A DNA stretch of 64,000 nucleotides from Anisodus tanguticus (lineage: Eukaryota; Streptophyta; Magnoliopsida; Solanales; Solanaceae). The stretch spans positions 19,163,001 through 19,227,000 of the forward strand of contig CM067542.1 in the NCBI GenBank assembly GCA_034509755.1. The letters run 5' to 3'. Of this stretch, positions 55,532 to 64,000 are shown piece after piece (position 1 is the first letter of the stretch; each line of letters begins with the position of its first letter). Under the pieces are notes generated by a model. The model was not told where the DNA came from and searched no databases. It was given only the letters and a program-made list of their open reading frames with translations. The position numbers and the translations under genes are program-made.

Positions 55532-58497
55532 TGTCGCGCTCGATTTTGACCCGACCCCTCGCGAGAGGTCGGAAGCGGAGCACAGACTTATTCCGGTGAT
55601 TCCTGGGTAAAGAATTGAGGAGTCGCCACCTAATTATTTTTTACGGTGAATTAGGCCACCTAGATATTAAACTAAATGCTGCAATGTAACTCCAATTTTA
55701 AGGTCTGCGAAACTAATGAGATTCTAGGTAAGGGTTCTTTATTATCCTAAAGGGAAGGGGTTAGGCATCTTTTAAGATCCGCTAACTTGCGGTTATCCGG
55801 TCAAACTCAGGTTAATTATTGCTAGGAAAAATGCATGTTTAAAGTATGAAAAAAAGATGTTTGCAAATAATTAATGAGAGAGATGCATTTTTGTACATGT
55901 ATGCATTTGTGACAATAATAAGGAAAAAAGAAATTCATTTGTAATGCTAAAGGAGTAATTTTTGAAAATCATTTCTTAGTTGTGCAATTAATAAAATAAA
56001 TAGAAGATGATCAAAATTTGTTTTGAAGATTTTAAATATGCACGACGAGCCTAAAAATAAATAAACTAGCGGAGGGTTTCTAAGTTTTAAACTACCCTAT
56101 GAATTAATTCTAAGTTTGCCTATTCTAAGCATTTCAATAATTACATAAGTACGGTAAATAATATTACAATACAGAGCGGGGTAAAAGCTGAACTAAAGAA
56201 AGTAAATAAAATAAATAAACTCCGAAGAAATATCTGCCTTCATTGACTTTGTTCCTTGCAAGCCGTCAAGAACAAACAAGTTAGAGACAGCTTTTTTTTA
56301 AAAAAAAAAAAAAAAACATAACTTCGGATCTGTATCCAAAACAGTGAGCGTTCTGGTCACGGAGGGCTCAGACTTAGATTTTGAAAAGACCATTCCAATA
56401 GCGTCGTGGCTGCAAACGTATGACTAATGTGGCTATTTTGATTGCCTCGCCTACTAAACGTATTGGTCTCTCGGATAAAAAATAAAAGATCACTATAATC
56501 ATGTCGTGGCTGCGAATATATAACTTGTTGGTTATTTTAGTCACCTCGCCTACTAAACATGTTGATCTCGGATGAAATAAAAGGTTTAAGTCTCATCATT
56601 GCCCAGAAGTTACATTTCCGTCTTTACAACTATGGAGGCCTCAAAATCGACGGATATTTTTCATTGGCCGTGTAGTATCGTGTTCAAATCAAGTAAAATT
56701 AAAATGAAAAAAAGAAAGAGCAAAGAACAGACGGTAAAATAAGAAGCGAGAAAATAATTTTCGAAAAAGAGGCGGTGTTTAGTTTAAACAAGTAAAATAT
56801 CGGATTTGCCTGATACTCAAAACAAATCTTTGAAAAACGAGAGAAATGAAACGAAAGAAAAGCGCGGCCTCGAACTCAATTTCGTCGGCCTTAATGCAAT
56901 ATTAATAAAACAATAAAACAAGAAAAGCAACGAGTGAGTGAGCAATTAAAGTATCCGACCCAAGTTCTAAAATTCGGAAATATCCAGATCGGGTCGACCC
57001 AACCGGATCGGTGACCCGACCCGAATCGGTGATCCAAACCCGAATCAAATTTTAACACCAAATTCAGATAACCAACATACATGAATATGAAAATGCAAGA
57101 ATTCGGAAATATCCAAATCGGGGTCGACCGGACCTCGGTCGTGTTGACCCGGTCCGAAACAGGTATCCAAAATCCGAAATCAAATGTTCACCAAATTCAG
57201 ATAACCAACATACATGAATATGAAAATGCAAGCATTTCGAAAATGTTACCCAAACCGGTCGATTCGACCCGGCCGTTGATGTTGTCCGTCCGAATCGGTA
57301 TCCAAAATCCGAAATCAAATATTCACCAATTTCAGATAACCAACATACATAAATATGAAATGCAAGAATTCTGAAAATGTTACCCAAACCGGGTCGACCC
57401 GACCCGGGTCAGTGACCCGACCCGAACCAGGTGTCAAAATCAGAGAATCAAAAGTGGAGAACAAACCTTTTCGGACTTGATTCTTGAATAACAAGGAAGA
57501 CAAATACTTTTAAAATCAAGAACACCACAAATATTTTTATACAATTTGGACCTCCGAAAAAAAATCCCTTTGAAAATCCTCCCAAAAATCTGTCCAATCC
57601 CCCCTCAAAAATGAAGAACAACATGGGGTATTTATAGGTGGATTCCCCCTTAAAACGAGTTTGAAATTCAAAATAAAGGAGCCAAAATCGCGGATTTGAG
57701 GGGCATGGGTCGCGGATTTTTGGGTGTCGGCGTAACAAAGGGGGGTTGGTGGTGTCAGGGGTCGGTGATGGCAGGGGTGAGGTGACTGGCGAGTGGGGTC
57801 GGGGGCGTGGGGTGTGCGGCGCCGGTTCAGGGGGGGTAGGGTTTAGGTTTTTCTGATTTTTGGGTTTTTTTGTTTTGTTTTTTTTGGGTTTTGGGGTTTT
57901 AAAGGGGGAATGGGTTTTGGGCTTGCGGGTTTTGGGCTGGTTCGGGTTTGGGGCCGACGGGTGATGGGCTAATTGAAATAAAGGGAATGGGCTTGGGAGT
58001 TTTTGGTTGTGGGTTGTTTTGGTGGGTTTGGGTATAAGGGAATGGGTTGGTTGAAAATAAGAAAAGGGGTTGGGCCGGTTGGGCTTGGTAAAGGAATTAG
58101 TTTGGGTAGGAATTGTTTTGGGTTGGGAAAATAAAAAATGGGTTATGAAAAAATATAAAAGGGGTTTAACATAAAAAATATTTTTTTGTAAAAGATGTGA
58201 ATTATTTAAAATAACATAACGATGTGATAATAATAAAAATATAATATTTGTGAAATATTTAATGCTTAATAAAAAATGGAAATGCGATGCAATTTTGCGA
58301 GAATAAAATAACATAGAATTTTTGGATAAAACTTATGATTATGATAAAGATGCAAATGATAGTAAAAAATGCGAATAATAATAATAATAAGATATATACA
58401 CATATATGCCTATATTTTAAAATTATTTTAAAAGTGTCAAAAATATTAAAAATTACGAATAAAATCATAAAAGATGGGACAAAATTGGGTGTCAACA
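55532..58497 (-). repeat. Solo LTR of a Tat/Ogre-type gypsy element (2966 bp)
   Basis: Inserted into the gypsy RNase H region with a perfect 5-bp duplication, AACAT (55527-55531 and 58498-58502). On the minus strand it begins TGTTGACACCCAATTTTGTC and ends AAAATCGAGCGCGACA. A minus-strand TATA box, CCTATAAATACCCC, is near 57635. There is no primer site, gag or pol, so recombination between two LTRs removed the rest. A 288-codon open frame within it (57448-58314, Pro/Asn/Lys-rich) has no known domain and looks fortuitous. Confidence 0.9.
56948..57430. repeat. Tandem repeats of about 134 bp in the solo LTR
   Basis: About 3.5 units. The anchor ATAACCAACATACATGAATA recurs at 57068, 57201 and (one change) 57336, giving periods of 133 and 135 bp. 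Each unit also carries a GGGTCGACC/GACCCGACCCG-rich segment. Confidence 0.88.
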
Positions 58498-58502
58498 AAC
58501 AT

Positions 58503-59520
58503 AGAATAAGGATAAACAAAGCTTCTCTATAGGGGTATATCTAGTTTCAGATTCATTGAGCATTCGGCTAAGGTAGTAAACTGGCCTTTCGATTCCATTA
58601 TCGGCATCTTGTGCTAACAGGCTGCCGATAGACAAATCTGCAGTCGAGATGTACAATTTCAACGGTTTCCCTGGCATGGGAGGCACCAACACAAGAGGAG
58701 TTGCTAGAGCCTTTTTAATTTGGTCAAATGCCCTTGTTGTTCTGGGGGCCATATTAGCTCTTCTGACCTTTTAAGCCTAAGCAAAGGTGAGAAATCCTTC
58801 ATTTTACCAACTGAATTAAATATGAACCTCCTTAGGAAGTTGATCTTCCCTAACAGGCTTTGTAATTCCTTCTTTGTTCTGGGTGGTGCAGATTCCATTA
58901 CTGCCCGGGCTTTGTTATGATCCATCTCAATACCTTTCTAATGTACTAAGAAACCAAGGAAGTTGCCATCCGATACTCCGAACATGCACTTGGCTGGATT
59001 CATTTTAAGATTATGAATCCTCATTCTTTTTAGTGCTTGTTCAAGATTAACTAAGTGATCCTTGAAGTCCTTAGAATTCACCATCACGTCATCAATGTAG
59101 ACCTACACAATCTTGCCGTTTAGATCATGGAAGATGGTGTTCATTGCCCTCTGATAAGTAGCACCAGCATTCTTCAGACCAAATGGCATAACTACCCACT
59201 CATAAATGCCCAAGGCTCCTGGACACCTAAAAGCAGTCTTGTGAATGTTCTCACCGGCTACTGCTATTTGATTATAGCTGGAGTATCCATCCATGATTGT
59301 CAGCACACCATTAGCGGCTACCGAATCGACTAGCATATCGGCTACATACATGACGTATTCATCTTTGAGAGTGGCTAGATTTAGGTTCTTGTAATCAATA
59401 CATACCTGAACCTTTTCATTTTTCTTCTTGACTTGCACAATGTTTGCCAACCATTCCACATACCTAGCCGTTCTGATGAACCCGGCCTTCAGCAGCTGTT
59501 CAATCTCACTTTAATTTGAG
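58503..59520 (-). pseudogene. Gypsy reverse transcriptase
   Basis: VCIDYKNLNLATLKDEYVMY, VADMLVDSVAANGVLTIMDG, YSSYNQIAVAGENIHKTAFR, VVMPFGLKNAGATYQRAMNT. A TAG stop stands just before the catalytic motif, which is present as VYIDDVMV (about 59070-59095). Downstream: KARAVMESAPPRTKKELQSL, LGKINFLRRFIFNSVGKM, then KPLKLYISTADLSIGSLLAQ and YYLSRMLNESETRYTPIEKL, where the solo LTR interrupts. Confidence 0.88.
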
Positions 59521-60306
59521 GCATCAGTTGAGGGTGATATCTTCTGGGCGGTTGTTTATGAGGTGTGAAGCCCTCTTTAATTGGCAATCTATGCTCTACA
59601 AAGTACATTCCAGTCCATGCATCTCATGATAATCCCACGCGAAACAGTCTTTGTACTGCAGTAGAAGAGCCGTCATGCTCTATTTATCTTTCTCATTCAG
59701 CGAGCCACTAATTTATGTTAGTTGAGGGACTTCCTCAGTACCCAAGTTGATATCTTCCAAGAGATCCTGAGACTCAAAACTAGGCATAGCCCTTCTTCAA
59801 GTTCCATCGCAACTCAATGTCATCGACTGCTAGTGTTGGTTCTTTGTTGTAGTCCTCTACCTGTGATGCCTCAGATATCATTGCTTCAGAACTTAGAGTA
59901 GTCAACCGATGCCATAAATCACGTATGATTTGGGTCTCCTCAATCATCTAACTTTTCCAAGGTAAGTCGTGATTCGGGTAATTATTTTATTTCAAAACCT
60001 CGTGAAGTTAGATTGCAGTATTCCCAAGATCATTCTTCGTACTGCTCTGCGACAACTATGGGAGCCACATAGGGTGAATATAAGACAGCCTCCAAGTTCT
60101 TAACCCATGCTTGGAATGGGTTATTATCGGATGTGACGATTTCTATCTTGTCTCCTTCCTAGAAAATGAGCTTTTGATGCATAGTGAAAGAAGGCATTGG
60201 CTAGTGTGAATCCAGTCTCTGCCCAATAGAATGGCATATGACGGCTTGCCATCTATTACAAAGAAGGCAAACTTGACCGTTTTAGGACCTACGGTGATAT
60301 CTGCTA

Positions 60307-61700
60307 CTAAGATCCCCAAAGCTCAAAGGCCTCTCTCATAAATCTAGTCATTTTCATGTTAGTTGGGGTGAGACCCTCTCTGGTTTTGTTGAGGCTTTTC
60401 AAAGTAAGCAACGACATCACATTCAGCACATCCCTACTGTCGATGAACACTCGGCTGATGGCTTTGCCGTTAATGTAAGCATTAACATAGAGGGGTTTGA
60501 GATGTTTAACCATCTCTTTCGTAGGTGCACCAAATACAATGCTCAAAGCATCCCTAGCCGTGGTATCGGCTATAGTCTCCCATTCAGTGTCTTCCACACA
60601 CACATCACCTTCTAGGCTATCCAGCGTAAAGCGGCCGGCCCAAAACTCACATGCAATCAAGATGACCATTTCAATAACTGCCCAAATCTCATCGACTGAA
60701 TCATGCTTAAATAAATCATGGATGGAGTCTCTCCACCTCATCCAATTCGGTTGACGAGAAGTTAATATCTTTTATCTCCTGGAGGCATATTGGAACCGAC
60801 TGAGGTTCTAATGCTTGGATCATCTGCGCGATCTGTGGAACCATTTCGCTAGGGATTCCTTCAATATGGTAATCTCTCATCGGGGTTCCTCTGTCAGGTT
60901 GTCATCAGGCTGCATATTTAGCTTTGGTTGGTCCACATCATCTTCTTCATGCAGCACTGTCTCTGAAGAGATTGAGTTGAATGCCCGCTCGATAGCCTCT
61001 GCTATGGCACACTCAGGAATTTTCTGCTTATCGGTCGCTTTAGCGATGGATATCATGTGCAACATTTGCTTTATCTTGCGCAAGGCTTTGACACACTGCA
61101 TCCTTCTTTTCTGAGTCCTGGATACGACACTCGGTGGTGCATCTTTCTTTCCAGAAGCCTGATTGATAAACCACCTTCATTCCTCTATATTGGTGGTTGG
61201 CTTGATCATCCTCCGGGGTCTCAGCTGACCTTCATCCCTCACTGTGATACGCAAGAAAGAAATGCCTTCTTTTATGTTGAACTCAACCACCATTTGTTTA
61301 GCTATGGGGAGTGGTTCCTTCTATCTGGGGCACGCTCGAGTTCTCATCGACTGGTTGACATACTTGCCCCCCAAGCCTACGCCTGGGGTCTGCTAGGTAC
61401 CTTTTGAATATCGAGTGTTATTTGTGAGGTTCTCGAGCAATGTGCTATGGTTCATAAGGGCGGCCACGAAAACTATTTCAGTTGGCTGCCCGTCCGTGTC
61501 CTCATAGATGTCACGTAAGCTGCCTAGTCGATTAAACACAGAGGTCATTGTGGCCTCCTCCTTACCAGTGGGCTTCTTTGGGACCCATATATTTTTCATC
61601 AATCGTTTCCCCTTGACATCCTTTGATTGATCTGGCTTAGCAAAGGACACCATAGATATCGGCACTGCGGGAAAGGGGTCAGTATATCTTTGAAATTCCA
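60307..61700 (-). pseudogene. Gypsy gag/protease remnant
   Basis: Near the 5' end: FNRLGSLRDIYEDTDGQPTE and VPKKPTGKEEATMT (61393-61700). Nearer pol, at 60307-60741: DALSIVFGAPTKEMVKHLKP, YVNAYINGKAISRVFIDSRD followed by VLNVMSLLTL. This corresponds to the retropepsin active-site region, where the Asp is kept but the expected Gly after D-S/G is Arg. Upstream of about 61.7 kb homology stops, leaving gag without its N-terminus. Confidence 0.7.
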
Positions 61701-61759
61701 ATAAGTTATTTTGTTCAAATTTGTGATCTATATTGTGATTGTCTTGCATATTTAGATGA

Positions 61760-62205
61760 TATAAAATTGATTGATTGCTAACTGATCAATTTCCAACTCA
61801 TTTATACCATATGAATATTATTCTATTGTTATTATTAGTATTCCTTATATGGTAACATTTGAACTTCAATTAATAATTTATTTATTAAACTAAGACAAAT
61901 AGAATTTGTTGTCAAGTGGCTTGTTCATATTACGATGAGTTAAAATTACTAATATAACTTCTTGTCTAACCTTTTTTCTTTTCTTAATAGTCTACGATAT
62001 TCACAGTCAAATTAAATTAAAAGTAACTTGAACAAAGATTCAACTCTTTTATATTGGTTGATTAAAACAACTTCAAATAAACTTCTTAGCAATTCGCCCG
62101 TGCTCAGCCTGGATTTATCCCGACTAGTAATAAATATAAAAAAATATTTTAAAAGGAAAAAAAAATCTTGAGTTAAAGTTACCGCATCGTGTTTACCCAA
62201 CAACA

Positions 62206-62250
<45 letters not shown>

Positions 62251-63448
62251 TGTTTTATCTTTTAGAGATGGTAACATTAATTTAATTTTAAATATTAAAA
62301 ATAAAGAAATATTAAAATCATTGCCAGGAGCATTCACGACCAAGAAAAAAAATGCATAATCACTCCTAAATTTATCTCAAAAATTCATTTTAACAATTAA
62401 ATTTTACGAATATTTAAGTATCTCTTAAACAATTTTCAAATAAATTAAATAACACTCTAATGGCTGACGTTGCAAATTGAAAAACTCTCAGCGCGTAGAA
62501 CCAAAAAATTGAAGAAAAATAACAAGTGGGCGTCACTTTATTTTCTTTTCAGCCATTACCTTTAACATCCCTTTGTTTCCTCCCCCCACCCCGCCAAACC
62601 CCCGAACCCAGTTCTTGTGGTTCCTTTCTTTGTGAAGGGTAAAGTCCCGAAGACGAAATTCCATCTGTATCATAGGCCCTTTGATCAGGTGGGATGTAAA
62701 TTGAGGAATATGCGCAAGTGATGTGATCATGCAAGAGGAGAGTATCAACGGGACACGAACCCAGAACATTCCTTGCAATATTCCAACAAAGACTATCACC
62801 ACACGGATTCAAACCCGTAATGTCAGAGTGGTTGTATCTCAATCACATTGACTAGTACCAACTCGTTTGTGTCCCTGGGGCTTCTTGTGGTTCCTTCCTT
62901 GACCCACAGAGAGAAAATTGCAAATCTCATTAGAACTCCAAGTATCTTTTCATTGATAAAATCCTTCACAAGATTTAGAACTTTAGAAGTAATAATCTAC
63001 TGAGCATTTAAATATTACCCACTCTTTGACCTCCATAAAAATGCATAAAACGTTTAGTCTACTCATTTAACAGCAGTTGTGGGGATGAAAGAAGAAAATT
63101 AAAGTACTTTTACTTGCAAAATTACTTTTTGCTGAAGTCAAATTTCAGTATGTTTAATACGAATTTCAACACTAATGACATTGACCTTGTAGAAATTAGA
63201 ATCGACATTGCTGAGGTAAATTACTAGCTTCACTAACTCGAAAAGAGGAAGCACGGTGATTGTTGTATTTGATAAAAGGAATGGCGAAGACTAGATTAGA
63301 ATTTGACCCAATAAAAGATGGATTAATGAAGAAGACGGGTGAACAGTCAAAATAAGAATAAAAATGACGTGGTCCAAGAAAAAAGAAATGGAAAGTAAAT
63401 TTGTTTAATATTTGACGACGTGTCATCTACGCGGAACTGGAGTGACAC
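61760..63448. other. AT-rich spacer with an (AT)20 microsatellite
   Basis: No gene is supported. A perfect (AT)20 occupies 62209-62248. At 62533-62842 two overlapping minus-strand frames of about 90 codons (for example DITGLNPCGDSLCWNIARNV) are unrecognised and may be a repeat or gene shred. Confidence 0.45.
62209..62248. repeat. (AT)20 microsatellite
   Basis: Forty bases of uninterrupted AT. Confidence 0.95.
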
Positions 63449-64000
63449 TAAGGCTGGCCAGTGGGCCGGATCGATCCGATCCCGTCCCGAACCTGACTAT
63501 TTTTTTAAAAAAAAATTATCGGTATCGAGACTCGAACCGAGACGGGACATGGTCTCATCCCGACCCGTCCCGGCCCGCCCCAGGCCAGCCATTCCTGACC
63601 CGATCCCCCCCGGTCCCGCCCGAAACACCCCTTTTGCAAAATAACCGTTGCACCAACGATCATTTTACATTTTGGCCGTTGTGCAACGGTCATTTTTGGC
63701 CTCCCCCAACCCCCCTACCCCTTAATATATTTTTTTAACCCATACGTTATTATATTTACAGTTTAACACAATTTTTCAACTATAAATACCTCATTTTCTC
63801 TTCACTTTCTCACAAATCTTCCTACAATCTCTTTAATCTCTCAATCTATCTCTCTACAAGTCTACATTGTTTACTAAATATTCAATTTTATTTATTCATT
63901 TGGGAGTGAAATTGACAACTAGCTTGAGGATTTTCCATCGAACAAAGTTTCAATTTTCAACCTCTCGATTACACGTCGATGTTACATCGGCGTTTGGTAC
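63449..64000 (+). mobile_element. hAT transposon, second copy, 5' part only (cut by window end)
   Basis: Starts TAAGGCTGGCCAGTGGGCCGG, matching the terminus at 6417 on the minus strand. It continues through the GTTGTGCAACGGTCATTT hairpin block, TATA box CTATAAATACCTC (63780) and CT-rich leader to CGATTACACGTCGATGTTAC. It is homologous to 5850-6417 read in reverse. The transposase would lie beyond the window. Confidence 0.88.

Larger units (their letters stand above)
51048..61700 (-). mobile_element. Ty3/gypsy (Tat-type) retrotransposon, 5'-truncated and split by a solo LTR
   Basis: Minus-strand order from right to left: gag/protease (61700-60307), RT (59520-58503), interruption by a solo LTR (55532-58497), RNase H (55531-54823), integrase (54804-53545), antisense PMD ORF (52081-53595), polypurine tract (GTAGGGGGCAA) and 3' LTR (51048-51744). 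RT text such as ADMLVDSVAANGVLTIMDGY and HKTAFRCPGALGIYEWVVMP is Tat-like. No 5' LTR or primer-binding site is recognisable to the right of about 61.7 kb. Confidence 0.85.

Noticed and set aside
57448..58314. 288-codon minus-strand open frame
   Set aside because: It lies wholly inside a solo LTR, is low-complexity (Pro, Asn, Lys), spans the TATA region and shows no domain.
6417..63449. Macrotransposon formed by the two hAT copies
   Set aside because: The first copy lacks its 3' end and the two termini have diverged; no evidence of joint movement.
1..64000. CRISPR arrays, operons, phage or bacterial defence genes
   Set aside because: The window is plant nuclear DNA; no regular spacer-repeat structure or prokaryotic gene order is present.

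Overview
This is nuclear DNA from a flowering plant. The genes are split by GT-AG introns, the intergenic DNA is AT-rich and packed with transposable elements, and the protein sequences look eudicot. Several dispersed repeats (tRNA-derived SINEs, RTE-type LINE, large Tat-type LTRs beginning TGTTGACACCC on the minus strand) are the kind I associate with Solanaceae. That family call is an inference; a homology search would settle it.

Gene-bearing part (1-11.9 kb). Three genes on the plus strand are supported: the last exons of plastid glutamine synthetase (GS2, ends 652), a complete four-exon AWPM-19-like membrane protein gene (1720-2891), and a complete seven-exon gene for a plastid EcfT/CbiQ-type transmembrane protein, ABCI12-like (about 6601-11909). 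A truncated hAT transposon (about 4519-6417) lies between the last two. Introns of the second and third genes carry SINEs; the third also carries a LINE fragment.

Repeat-dominated part (about 14-61.7 kb). In order: a decayed Ty1/copia element (14113-18955); a SINE (19138-19354); a quiet AT-rich stretch; a copia-type solo LTR (22589-23878) and a second LTR piece (23902-25344); a nested stack (26308-35762) in which a MULE-like element holds a Tourist-like MITE and a hAT-like element, the latter containing a 6.4-kb copia; an array of promoter-like repeats with G-boxes split by that stack; a decayed RTE-type LINE (about 37.1-40.9 kb); a possible Helitron end (41053); a third, heavily decayed copia (42090-48633); and a 5'-truncated Ty3/gypsy Tat-type element (51048 to about 61.7 kb) carrying an antisense plant-mobile-domain ORF and split by a 2966-bp solo LTR. 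The window ends inside a second copy of the hAT family seen at 4.5-6.4 kb, in opposite orientation.

How it fits together: the three host genes are unrelated in pathway except that GS2 and the ABCI12-like protein are both plastid proteins. I see no operon-like or defence-type system. What is most informative is the transposon layering, which target-site duplications allow to be ordered in time. No tRNA or rRNA gene and no CRISPR array were recognised.
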